Assembly: GCA_037176845.1 (NCBI GenBank)
Contig: JAYKXP010000009.1
Location: 1-64,000 of the forward strand
DNA: 64,000 bases
Direction: 5' to 3'
DNA from: Paramarasmius palmivorus
Taxonomy: Eukaryota > Basidiomycota > Agaricomycetes > Agaricales > Marasmiaceae
Made by a program: the position numbers and the translations under genes. Positions 12,481 to 24,121 of this stretch are shown here, piece after piece. The notes beneath the pieces were generated by a model. It did not search any database. It worked only from the letters and a program-made list of their open reading frames with translations, and was not told the origin of the DNA. Position 1 is the stretch's first letter. Every line of letters begins with the position of its first letter.

Positions 12481-14400
12481 GGTTGAGAGGAAAGCCCAGA
12501 AAACAAGAAGCCGCGGCGGAGTTACTTTCTTCCGGTTCACACGGCCTCGAACGCGAATCCGCAATAGCTCTGGTTCCTGTTACATGCAACCTTCGTATGC
12601 CAGTGACCTCCTTGGGTCCATTTCACGCAACTTTGGCACATTGTTTCTATTCTCCCTCGTCCCAACGACCCAATATCGCAAGCAATCATCCACAAGTCGT
12701 ATGACTGCTCTCGTCGCATGGATATATCTGAGAATGGAACAGCAGTTCTGGGGTCTATAGCAGGTCTATAGTGCTAAAGAGTTGTTATGGAGGTACTGGG
12801 CGTTAGGTGGAAGAGTCGTGAAAGAGCTGGGGTTTCCCAGCGAGACGATGCATCCCCCCAAGAACACAGCTGTCTTTCGCCGGGAAGACAATCCGTTCAA
12901 GCTTGTCCCTTCGAAGTCGACCGCTACACCGCTCCAGTAGCCTCTCCCCACTCATTTCCAGTCCTCGCGTCTAGCACATGGTCAGTTGCCGTTTTTCCTC
13001 TTTTCAATTTGGCATCTCGAGATCTGCCGTCTGTCTTATACCCAAAACGTTCCTTCGGGACAATCTCAAAGTTAGTTCGACGTCTTTGAACTTGCTCCAC
13101 ATGAATTGAAGCTTTTCGTGGGTCTAGATCGCTTCACTCGTCTTTTGGGGACCCCGTGAAGGATGCAAAGTTGGGATGTGCGGTTGGAACTTGGATGGCC
13201 GGTGTGTAGAGTGTGTAGAGTCGATGGCGAAGAATGAGCTGGATGGAAAGTACTTTGGCTTAAACCCCACAAAACCACATTCTAGGTGAGATTCCTTTAC
13301 CTGGAACAGCGTGTATGGACTCATGCTATTCCAAGATGACGACTCCAGCCAGCCTTGACCATGATATCTCTGGCGTCAGACAAAGTGCTTCCCTGAAATA
13401 AACCACCTTGTCTGCCTCAATGAAGGACATACCCGATTATTGGGTTTGCTACAGGTACGTGTCATTAGCTTTCTTGTTCCTAATTCTAATATCCCAATGT
13501 TCACTCTCAGGTTGCAGGGTAGCGCGTTCCACTCTACATCTCAACCCGAAGCTCTCGTACTTATCGCCTTCGTGTTCCAACCCGGTATACAACTAAGCAC
13601 CTTGCTTAAATTGTCCCTTGCGTGTTTTCATCTGGATGCGCTCGCCATATCGGTTCTCGATGCTCGTGTAGGGGTACCTAGCTATGCAGAAAGCTCCGTC
13701 CTCCCGAGGCATTGCTCTCGATCTAATGATCTCGCCGCGATGTGGCGAGCGTATCGATATTTTGCGCTATGCTAGACGTCGAGGAGAGGAGAAGGAGTGT
13801 TGAGCTTGAGACTGAGCCGAAGGCATAGATATGCTATGCGCGGTTCTTTCTTTCTAGCATTTGGCATATTAAACCATGTATGTCTACCCACTTATCATGT
13901 TCTCGTCGGTTCACTAATCTACGTTTGATAGATAGATGTTCGGTATCGGGGTGGTCTGCACCGATCATCTGGGTGGCACGGCCAATACCATGACACTCAA
14001 CGTCTGGCGCCGGGACGATCTTCTAATCACCACACCTACACGCGGGATGCCTTTCTCTTCGATCTCTATTCAAACGAGCCGTGATTTCCATCGAAATTTG
14101 GATCCAACATCGATACCGACAGTGGCCGCGTCTCATGCTCTTAGGCGTGTCCTGGTTCCGGATACCAAGGGTTTCGCGTGAACCGATATACAAGACACTT
14201 GTTATGAAGGGCTTGTGTCGTTGGAGTATGGTACGGAATTTGGGCATAGAGTCCTGGGCAGGTAATGCCAAACTCTTGCCCTTACGCCGTGGTAGTATAG
14301 CTCAAGGACTATCTCTATAGGTTCCAAATAACCGTGTTAATCACTACCCAATACATATTCAATATGAGGTATCACCAGCCCTGTGCTGCGCGCTTCCAGT
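12480..14400 (+). repeat. Diverged repeat, copy 4 of the relic units
   Basis: It begins with an inverse copy of the dispersed motif (AAGCCGCGGCGGAGTTACTT at about 12,511), continues with the GTGGAAGAGTCGTGAAAGAG block shared with 8,885 onward, and then with the splice-like block CAGGTACGTGTCATT...CTCTCAG at 13,453-13,512. The end (about 14,250-14,370) is the downstream flank shared with the other 7TM units. Open frames of 60-111 codons exist, but none joins into a convincing protein. Confidence 0.4.
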
Positions 14401-14467
14401 AGCGACGGACTTCATAATAAATACATCCAGAATCAGTAAGAAAAAATAAATAAATATTGGGAACGCA

Positions 14468-16089
14468 TCACGTCTGGCGGCGCGCTCCTTCACGCAGCCC
14501 GGAAGCTTCCTTCACATTCTGCGCATCCTCCTCACCACCTTCAAAAACGCTAGAATTCCTGACAATTGAAAGGACCTGGGCCTCAGATTGGGTGGTGCTT
14601 AAATTTATACCTCCAGTTCCTTGCCGTGCAGGTTGACTGGTGAACCGGATATCGGAGACTGCTTCCTGCAGACTCTCGATGTTCTGGCCGAGTTTTGCGC
14701 GGACCATGATCAAAGTCGGTGCGATCCCCTATAAAAAGTCACATTAGAATTAGAGAACTGAAGAAAGACTAAATCTCTCACTTACAGCGCTGAGAGCAGC
14801 TAGGGGGAATACATCAAAAGAATACTCCTCGAATGATATGGTGCTCGTGGTGATCAAATCAACTGTCGCTATGATTGGATAGATTATTCCAGACTCGAGT
14901 CTGAGAAGTTGAATCAGTAAGTTTTAACATGAAAGATGGACCATCTCACATGAATCTGAAAACTTGCTGAACAAGCTTATCGCTTGTGTAGCCACCCTGA
15001 GCACGGACTTGTCGGTGAATCCACCAAATACGCCCAGCTATATGTACCTTATACAGTCAATCAGGGAACACAATTATGTTTAGACACGTACCAGTCAGTA
15101 GAGTAATAGTGATGTTATTGACAAGACTGGCAATAAAATATCCATTCTGGAAGTTGGTCGCGATCACCAACAAATTTACAGCATTTAGACTGTGCGTAGT
15201 AGAGAAGTTGGTTGTCCCAATTGATTCCAGAGTGTAACTAACGAGACCCCAAGCTTTAGACATCCGAGTCCATGTCATCATCAACCAGCGTGGAGGTTCA
15301 AAGAACACCCACCGTTGATCAAGATTGAGGCCATAATCAGAGGAATAGCTACCATCTTGTTAGAGCCCCAGATGAGACAGCACCGGTGAATCTAAGGTTC
15401 AGATAGGAATCACGGTGGCCTTGATCGAATGTGATGGCACGAACCAGCATCCACTCCGCTGCAATACTAGCATTGTGTCAGACGACTCAGATGGAACACG
15501 CAGCACAGAGAGTACTTACTTGAGGAAAACAGACAGCAATTGTTCAGTTGAGCTAGGTGAATGCACGACAAGGAATCAGTGCTACTGCAGTACGAGGCGG
15601 TACTACATGCAAGCATTACCCGCCAAGTCTCCTCTCAAAGTCGTTGAAATCTTGGTATCGCTCGAGCAGGCCCTGATCTTTATTCTTGATAATATTGAAG
15701 CGAATAATGGCCGCATGGACATAGTAGGCAGTTTGGTTGACCACAAAGATCGTCGATAACGCAAATAAGACCACAGTAAGGATAAGGTAGAGATTTTTAT
15801 TACGCCTTCCACCAGTTTGATCGCGACTGCACATCATGTAGATGCATATCCCAAAGAGCAGCACATAGAGACCTCATAAAAGCTTGTTGAATTCTTAGCG
15901 TAATAAATGGCAACTGCAACGTACCATAGGCAAAGTACATGGCCTGATATAATGAATAGGATACACTTCAGCATGCGCTGTCGTACGCACTGATAACAGT
16001 GTACTCACCGACAGAGTAGCGACGTGACGAATGAGAGCCTCTTGGACAGAAAAGAAGGGAAGGTAGTTATCAGGAAGTGTGGACGCCAT
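14468..16089 (-). CDS. 7TM-C: seven-transmembrane family protein, intact
   Basis: Ten exons (high to low): 16009-16089, 15925-15943, 15620-15872, 15520-15552, 15445-15466, 15313-15391, 15092-15253, 14950-15037, 14786-14900, 14468-14728. The total is 1,113 nt and 370 aa, all GT-AG. It begins MASTLPDNYL, has seven predicted spans and the motif IHRCCLIWG after span 3, and ends in a polar tail ending REGARRQT that is slightly longer than in B and E. Two extra codons lie in exon 7. Like B it has a duplicated upstream flank. The biochemical function is unknown; membrane location is inferred from hydrophobicity only. Confidence 0.82.
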
Positions 16090-17300
16090 TGTTGTCATGA
16101 AAAGGGACGGGTTCAAACCTATTTTATAGCTTTTCGCATTCTACAGCAATATTGTCACCCTAGCTGCAACCTCAGTCTGTATCCGAATATCTGGTTACGA
16201 GTCGCCTCCACAACAGATGAACAGATGATGAAATTGAAGGATGTGTGGGTGATGCCTGCAACGAATGATTATGACGAAGAGACAAGGACGGGAAAAGACC
16301 CACCTAAGTCCCGACATCCTGGTGCATGATATACAGCTCATTCTCCCGAACAGCGGCTTTCCGAGGTGCCACAGAGGATACACTCTGAAGACTGGGAGAA
16401 ATCGTGATCGAGCTCTCAGGCTGAGCTCTGAATATCGTCTCTAACTCGGCGGTCTTGTTGCGAAGAGGATACCGCGATCATAATCTGCCGGAACTATGAA
16501 GCTATTCGTATCGCAACGACGTCTGTTGCTAAAGCTACTATGTTCTAGGGATCAGGATAGCATGAACTTGAAAAAGAAGACCAACTCATAAGATACACAC
16601 CGCTCTGCGACGAAACATATTCCAATCAAAGGTAACGCCCCTCGGGTGCTCTCCAGAAAGACCTCTTTCATACTGCTTCTCGGCTTCCCAGGTACAGCTT
16701 TAGTGGGCAAGTTACATTGGGCGTGCAGGATGGTACTATCTCGGAGTGATGACGGACAAAGCCGTCTTTGGTTTCGAGTGTCCTTGTAAAATGCTTAAAG
16801 GCGCCATGTCGTAGTATAGCCGGCGTCCAGCTGCACCGCCAATACTGTTCCTTCGTGTAGTTGACCTGGTATTGAAAATTTGAATTATAAGCTAACTCAA
16901 ACATTCGTATCCCAGTGGATACACTCACCTCTTTTCCCGACAACCTCTACAACTCGCGTCCTCGATCCTGGTCCTTCAAATCATCTGGCTGACGGGAGGC
17001 CATAGTCTGCATCGTTCCGACCTGGGATACGAAGTATGTTCTAATCGGCTTTGAAAAGTAGACAGCTAAGCTCGAGTTTATAAACGCGATGAGAAACATA
17101 CCAAAGAGTACTCGGGAAATGGAGAAACCCAGAAGTCTGAGGGGGTAGATGACAGTTCGGAAACAAGAGTCGTTCGGGTCGGGCGCTTATTTCAGGAGCT
17201 CGTCCTCGCACCACTCGAACGTTGCCCACGGAAGCATAGCTCACGCAATAGCCTTGAAAGGCATGAATTGAAACCCCCCAACAGAGAGACTACATGACTC
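16090..17300. other. Upstream region of 7TM-C, no supportable gene
   Basis: The first 0.5 kb is shared with the upstream region of 7TM-B. Minus-strand open frames at 16,668-16,943 and 17,041-17,244 contain ordinary residues, but I could not connect them by consensus splice sites or recognise a domain. Confidence 0.35.
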
Positions 17301-17463
17301 GCGGATATACTACATACAAAGCCGCTTGTAGTTTACACATCAACATTCATTCACAAACATCGTCACCTCAAACACCCCCAACCTTTTCACCTCAAACACC
17401 GTCATCTTCTCTAACGCTCTCGTCAACGGCCTTCCTGACAAAGGCATACATTCTTCCGCCGCA

Positions 17464-19250
17464 CTAATCGCTTCCTAGGCCGACCTTCCTACTCAACAGC
17501 CTCGATACACGTATCTTGGCAGTGTTTGGAGTCGTGGCGGATACTTTGGCCGCGATATCGATGTCGGCGGAATTCTCGTCCATACCAATCAACACCTCTC
17601 CCTCCGCCTTCTCCATCTTCAAAAACCCATAACAACTCCCCACATCCGACTCTAACCCACACCCCGACATCACCAAGTGAATCGTCGTGATAGAATTCGA
17701 CACAAACGCCCACGTTTCTTCTCCCAACTTGCCATACGTTCCATGCGATAGTAAGAATGCACATAGCTTTCGGCACCAAGGCTGTATCCGAACGTTGGAT
17801 TCAAGGGATCGGTGACGTCGGTTCCTGTCATGCCACCATCATTGACTGCAGAACGAGTCAATTCTACGTTATAACACGAGACAACGCGTCGAACACTGAC
17901 CATCCCCATATTAGGATCCACAAACGCCCATTCGATACCCCGTAACGACCACGAGGGTCATCTAAAAGCCAACGTGAGCGTACGGGAACGCCATCGCTGG
18001 TAGATTTGGTTTCTTTGCCCTGTCGACCGTGTTTTCCTCGAGCTCGTCAAGGAGGATGGCCGCGTTGTCTGGGTTTTCGACGAGAGTAAGATTCTTAATG
18101 CCCATAAGTGAATAGCGGTTTGTCCGCCGTGGGAATGAGACGAGCGATGAGGAAGGCTTGGTGGCTTTGAAGGAAGAGAAGGGAATACCCGTAAAGGGGT
18201 TTATAAGCAGGCGGCAGAAGCATCGCGTTGCAATCGCCGCGGTGTTATTCGCTTCATTATAAGGCCAATCGTTATGGCTGCATTCCTGAATGTGTTGTAC
18301 GAGTTCGATCCCGGAGATTAAAGTCTAGAGGGAAAAGTTTGCGTACAGTCAGAATAGGATTCATTTGGAGAGTGAAGAACAACATACCACAAGTACGACT
18401 ACGTTGAACAACATAATAAGTCTGGGATCTCGGATGTGTGTCGAAGGAGCAAAACGTTGTTGTGAGGTTGCGGGAGGTGAGCATATTCAGAGAGTCCGCA
18501 AAGTCATTGGGATCGACGATGCTCGAGCTCAGTGAAGGGAGAAGTGACAGGGAAATGTTTGGATATGCCCATCGTACCAGCGTCAAGGAGCTCGTGTGAG
18601 CGGTAGGCTGTGGGTCATGCCCAGGAAAGCAAGCCAGGTTCGGGATATAGATGTGCCAACGTTGAGGTTTGATTTAGGAGGTAGATGTGCTAATGATCAC
18701 TCGTTCACGATTTCGACTGCACATCCCAACCATCCTATATCACCCACACGAATCCTACAACTCCCGAAAACGAGATATCACCCAGACGCGCGAAAGGCCT
18801 CTACAGTTCGTGGTGGAAGGATGTGACAGAAGTGGGGAGGGGGCGTATAAACGTGCCAGGGTCCAGGAGTCGGAACAGCGAAAACCGGATGATTGGAGTG
18901 TTTGGTTGATGCTGTGGTCGTTTTGGGTAACAAGGTCCAGCAGGTGAGATGTCGGAGGATATTAAATCTACGAAGAACGACACAAAGAATCAGAAGATGC
19001 CTTCAAATCCATGCGAGAAAGAAGGATACATACCTCGAAAGCTTGTTCGACTTTCTATACCACGATACTTCTCCCTTTGACTCTATAATCCCATAACCAC
19101 CCATAGCCAGGACCGAAAAGGCTGTGAGCCCCAGAAGACGACTGACGCGTTTCAGGTGCACGAACGGCTTCAGTTCATGTGGAGAGGTCAAGCTGTGACC
19201 GCGATGGGCGTGTCTGTCGAAGTTCACGAAAACAACTGTCCAAAAGGACC
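17464..19250 (-). pseudogene. Broken membrane-anchored hypothetical gene
   Basis: On the minus strand, a plausible first exon (to about 19,042) encodes KPFVHLKRVSRLLG followed by a hydrophobic span LTAFSVLAMGGYGIIES. It splices through GTATGT...GTAG into an exon ending near 18,795. Further exons can be followed at about 18,700-18,390, 18,325-17,960, 17,925-17,690 and 17,727-17,464. They encode blocks such as IVDPNDFADSLNML, GIELVQHIQECSHNDWP, IEWAFVDPNMGMVSVRR and GEETWAFVSNS. At about 17,945 and 17,745 the frame changes without a credible intron, so I read it as a decaying gene. The family is not recognised. It could instead be a functional gene with introns I have misplaced. Confidence 0.45.
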
Positions 19251-19339
19251 GAAGGGGCGCATATGAGCTGTATGTATGGACATGGGGTCGCGATTCTGGA
19301 CGCAATGGGCCAGCAGGTCTGCTCGTTCGGAGAGGAGTT

Positions 19340-20235
19340 GGAAGAACCGGAAAAAGCTGTTCCGCGGCTTCCTTCACGACTACCACCATCACGACCTCTC
19401 GACGCCAATTATGGCCTCAAGTGTTCACCATACTCATTGCAGAAATACAAGACGTGATTTTAGTCCCATCGGAGCCTCGACGTTGCGTTTTTTGTGACGA
19501 AAGGTGTGTTGTTTTCTGTTCCAGCTCAGCAGTGCTAAACCATGTTTGTAGAGCAAAACTATGCGTTCTTTCCGTCCCGTTCTTTTGCTCACAACCTTGA
19601 GAGATGCTTAGCCTGGGCAGTTCCGCGCAGGTTCCGCGGCTTCCTTCACGACTACCATCAAACCTCTCGACGCCAGCCATACCCTCAAGTGTGCACCATA
19701 CCCATTGCAGAAATGAAAGATGTGATTGGCATCTTAACGGAGCCTCGACGTCGCGTTTTCGGTGAGGATAGATGTGTTGTTTTCTGTTCCACTCTAACGT
19801 TCGTTTGTAGAGCAAAACTATGCGTTGTTTCGGTCCCGTTCTTTGCTCACAAGCTTGAGATGATCGGCCTGGTACGTCTTCAATTCTATCCTACATTGAC
19901 TGTTAACCTGACTAGCGCTTTGACCAGAACAGCCCGTTCGATTTCTGCGCTGAACATACGCCAATCCGATGCCCACATCGACTATATTCGATGACCTACT
20001 GCCGCCAACATTTTCTTCTCTTTCACACTACACGAACGAAGATAATATTGACGTTTGGAGAAATGGGAGGAAGCCTACAGAAACCTCAACGTTGCCGAAA
20101 GGTATGTAGTTTTCCTCTCCACTCCAGTCTCTGACGACGCTAAACCATGCGTATAGTGCTGTTTCTGTATCGCTTTTGTTCTCGCAGGAGAGGCTCGGCC
20201 TTTGCTAGAACGGTGCGTCCTCAATTCAAACCATT
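19340..20235 (+). repeat. Three tandem diverged copies of a splice-bearing repeat
   Basis: Copies lie at about 19,360-19,620, 19,630-19,870 and (weaker) 20,040-20,215. Copies 1 and 2 share TTCCGCGGCTTCCTTCACGA, GGAGCCTCGACGT, GTGTTGTTTTCTGTTCCA, TTTGTAGAGCAAAACTATGC and CCCGTTCTTTTGCTCACA in the same order. The GGTGTGTTG...TTTGTAG block looks like an intron. Related blocks reappear at 39.9-40.5 and 42.65-42.8 kb. No long frame crosses the unit, so these are probably dead copies of a multicopy gene or of a non-autonomous element. Confidence 0.6.
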
Positions 20236-21656
20236 CCTATATTTACTGTTCTGATTGATACCGCAGGGATCATAGGCGATCTAACCGTTGACGAGCGTCG
20301 GAGAAGGTTAACTGGGGTCTTCATCTCAGCTCTGTTGAAGAAAGGTGCTGAGTGGAAGACAGCCTTGGCCATGGCTTCCTCTTTCGCCGCCAGCACGAGG
20401 AGATCACCGCATCAGTCAACGGAACTATGGACCTTTCGAGCTCAATCCCATGTCACGTAAGGTGGTTGGAGGATAAAGGTCGCGCTGCAGAACACTATCA
20501 GGACACTTGCTATCGGATTCGTGTAACGTACGTCCATTACATTCTATTGTTGACACCCTGAAGCCGAAGCTCGTTCTCCGTTCTCAGTACTAGATACATA
20601 GTCGACGGAATGTACGCTGTACCTTTGACGATCAGCATGCATCTCCATGTACCCGAAGTTAATCTCGTACTATACCGCTCTCATTGCCGGATAAGTCTAT
20701 CCTTATGGCGAATCCCATAATGTCCAAACTGAGGTCGATGCGCAGTACGAAAGAGGCAGAAGGTATGAGGACTTACGCTTAATTGGGATGTGCGGAGATC
20801 GCAAAGCGGTGTGTATGATCATCTTGATACATGAAGTTCTTTATGCTCATGTTGTCCTATATATAGATGGTGTTAGAAACTACGTAGGAGAATATGCTCC
20901 TCATCTCTGTAGACTACCGATATCCCGAAATGTGACAGTATCAACCTTCACGAGTCCGTCAAACACCATAAAGATTGTGCTACCGGTGATTCTGACCTAC
21001 TGGGAGAATCGTACCCTTAAGACTCTCACGGCGAACATGATGGCGCGATGGTAACCCTTCATGCCATCCAATTACACTTACTTTCTTGTCTCACCAAGCT
21101 GCTGTGCTGCAGGACATGGAATATGGTACGGCAATGAGGCTTAGGGATCAGGATAGTTAACCCGAAGGTAACGCAAGACTCTTGTTTTTACACCATGATA
21201 GTATAGCTCATGGACTATCTTTAGATTCCAAAGGGCCATACTAAGCACTACCCGATGCATCTTCGACTTCTCATCGGTACCTGTGCTGGAATTGCTCCGA
21301 GCAGCCTGCGAGTGAAGAGACGCTGGTCCTGTTCAATATCCGCCAGCTCACCAGAACACTATTGGCGTTCTTTGGAACATGATTTTCGGACTTGGGGTAC
21401 TCAGGAACACACAGTACGAGTTTCTTCATGTCTTCTTCTCTGTTCGTTATCGCTACTTTTCGCAATGCCTTGTCGTAAAAAGGCACAATAGAAGATTCAT
21501 GGTATCAGGATTAGCAGCCTTGGTTTGCAATGATGATAAATACAAAAAAGAAAATGAAATGAAATATTGGGAACGCATTACGTCTGACGCCGACGCCGAC
21601 GCCCTCACACGACCGCAGTGGCTTCCTTCGAGTTTCCCACTTGCCCTTCGCCACCT
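20236..21656. other. Relic sequence and downstream flank of 7TM-D
   Basis: The part from about 21,165 to 21,380 is the downstream flank shared with 7TM-B and C (GATAGTATAGCTCAxGGACTATCT and GAGACGCTGGTCC). From 21,480 to 21,540 there is a block (AAGATTCATGGTATCAGGATTAGCAGCCTTGG) also found at about 862-893 beside 7TM-A. No supportable gene was found. Confidence 0.4.
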
Positions 21657-23176
21657 TCAAAAAACACCAGGGTTCCTTGCAACCGAGAGGACTTGCGCCT
21701 CATCCTGAAAGGTTGTTGCTATTTGGCTGGTAGAACGAACATCCGAGACAGCTTCCTGCAGATTTTCGACATTTTTGCCGAGTTTTGCTCGGACCATGAT
21801 CAAAGTAGGAGCGATTCCCTAATAGATCAAGTTAGGACATTGAAAAAAATGGGGCTACTTCTTACAGCGCTCAGAGTAACTATGGGGGCTATGTCAATGG
21901 GATATTCATCCGGCAGTACAGTGTTCATGAAAATTAGTTCTGTTATCATCATGGCTGGATAAATAACTCCAGACTCAAGTCTGTCAAAGGGATGGGTGAG
22001 ATATCCATTCTAAAAGGTACAACGACGCACATGACTCTAGAAATGAACTGAACAAATTTGTCGCTTGTGCAAACACCTTGAGCACAGATTCTTCGGTGAA
22101 TCCACCAAATGCGACCAGCTATGCATGTGAGAAACAGTGAGATACCGTGAATAGTGCAAAGAATCACATCTAGACACTCACCAGTCAGTAGAGTAATGGT
22201 GAGGTTGTTGATGGCACTGGCGATGTTGTATGCAATAACCATCTTATTTTGGAGTACCAGCAGGTCCACAGCATTTGGACTGTGCATAGCAAGCTTGGTC
22301 ATCGCGATTGACAGGATAGTATAACTAGTGAGACCGCAAGCTTTGGATGTCTGTCACCATTAAATAGCGTGAAGGCTGGAGGGAAGACACACTGTTGATA
22401 AAGATTGAGGCCATGATCAGAGGAGCAGCAACTAACTTGTTAAAACCCCAGATAACATAGCACCGGTGTATCTAAATTCAGACAGAGGTCAGTTACCAGT
22501 CACCCATGACTCAATGATGTAATGCCAGCACAAACCAGCATCCACTCCGCTGTGAGACTGGCATTGAGGACTTATGTCAGACAGTGGAAACATGCAGTAC
22601 AAGAAGGACCTACTTGAGGAAAACACCCATGAATGCTTGAGTTAAGCTGGGTGAATACATGGGACAGAGAATCAGTATTGTTGTGGAGTAAGACGGCGAA
22701 TGCACACATTACCCGCCAAATCTCCTCCCTAGGTCGCCAAAATCCTGGTATCGCTCAAATAGACTATAATCTTCACCCTTGACAACATTGAAGCGAATAA
22801 TGGTACCATGGACATAGTAGGCAGTGTCATTGACCACAAAGATTGTCGATAATACAAATAGGACCACAGTGAGGATGTTGTAGAGATTTTTATAATGCTT
22901 TGAGTCGCCAGTTTGATTTTGATTGCGAATCATGTAGATGTATGTCCCAAAGAGTAGGACATAGATTCCTAATGAAAAAAATTATATCCTTAACTAGATA
23001 AACGGTGACAGCAACGTACCATAGGCAAAATACATGCCCTGATGTAATGCATTTCAGCCCATGTTGTGATACGCACTGCAGATAGCTGTACTCACCAACA
23101 GAGCAGACATTGGATAAATGATACTCTGTTCGACAGATAAGTAGGGAGTGAAGTAGGGAAGAATTGCGGACGACAT
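21657..23176 (-). CDS. 7TM-D: seven-transmembrane family protein with frameshifted tail
   Basis: Ten exons (high to low): 23096-23176, 23020-23038, 22713-22968, 22614-22646, 22536-22557, 22393-22471, 22182-22340, 22031-22118, 21866-21980, 21657-21818. The total is 1,014 nt and 337 aa, all GT-AG. The start MSSAILPYF aligns with the paralogues, and all seven spans are present. In the last exon a run of T is one base longer than in the sister genes, so the frame meets TGA at 21,657; the alternative frame would continue to a normal tail end. Only the polar C-terminus is lost. The protein could still insert in the membrane, and whether it is functional is unknown. Confidence 0.72.
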
Positions 23177-23282
23177 TATTGTCATGATCGTGAAAAGGAG
23201 ATCGTCCGAGTTCTTATACTTAGCCTGGTATGCTACGGCAATACTGCCAAATGCAATCCGAGTTACCATCTTGTTCATGAGA

Positions 23283-23744
23283 CGTAGAGATAGAAGGGTA
23301 ACTTGACATTCAGAGAATGATGCCTTTGACCGCTATCACAATGATTCTCGCATCTCGGACAGATCCGAAGGGGATGCGGTGAACAAACCAACAACTAATG
23401 CTTATTAGCTTTGATAAATTAAGGGATAATAGGACAGGGATCGTTTGCTGCTCAGCACGCGAAAACTCCGTGATCTACAAGTTGACAGTGTTGGCCTTGT
23501 TGGATGGCTCTAAACCTGAAGATATGTTGGGTCGGTTCAGTATCAAGAGGACCCATGCACTGAGATGATAACGCCTGTAGTAGAGATAGAAGGGTAACTT
23601 GATATTCAGAGAATGTTACCTTTGATCACAATGATTCTCGCATCTCGGACAGATCCGAAGGAGATGCGGTGAACAAATGTATTGGACCGACAACCAATGC
23701 TTATTAGCTTTGATAAATTAAAGGACAATAGGACGGGGATAGAC
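23283..23744. repeat. Direct repeat, two copies of about 160 bp
   Basis: The segments 23,283-23,442 and 23,581-23,744 share GAGATAGAAGGGTAACTTGA, CACAATGATTCTCGCATCTC, GGACAGATCCGAAGG and TGCTTATTAGCTTTGATAAA in the same order, with small indels. The copies are separated by about 140 bp of other sequence. They lie upstream of 7TM-D and carry no gene. Confidence 0.75.
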
Positions 23745-24114
23745 GTACTACTTGCCAACAATACTGGATATCAAATGCTGGCCCTATCTGACCTCCAAGT
23801 TCAAAGCGCAACAATGACTTGTCTCTGCTTCCCAATCCACACCAGTAACATCGACGAGGAAAGGCGGGACAGAGATTTATGTCTATTTCGAGGCCCGAAT
23901 TTCGCGCTAGCCACGGGCATAGACCACTATGAGACGATCCAGAAGGTTTTCGTTCCGTTCGTGAGGAATCTCGATGCTGAACGTTGATCCTGTGTCGGCA
24001 TATGACCAACGTTGAACACCAAAGGCGAGTCTTTTGGTTCTATCGGAATTTGGCGACCACTAGACAAGACTGTCTAGAGGCATATCTCAATATCGTGTGC
24101 TTGGCTGAGTACGT

Positions 24115-24121
24115 CGTACTT
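24115..24121. repeat. Left target-site duplication CGTACTT
   Basis: The seven bases CGTACTT directly precede the left inverted repeat and recur directly after the right inverted repeat at 27,232-27,238. Confidence 0.75.

Noticed and set aside
18801..19392. Idea that the minus-strand blocks at 17.5-19.3 kb form a normal secreted enzyme
   Set aside because: No catalytic motif recognised, and two frame breaks lack credible introns; kept only as a broken gene.
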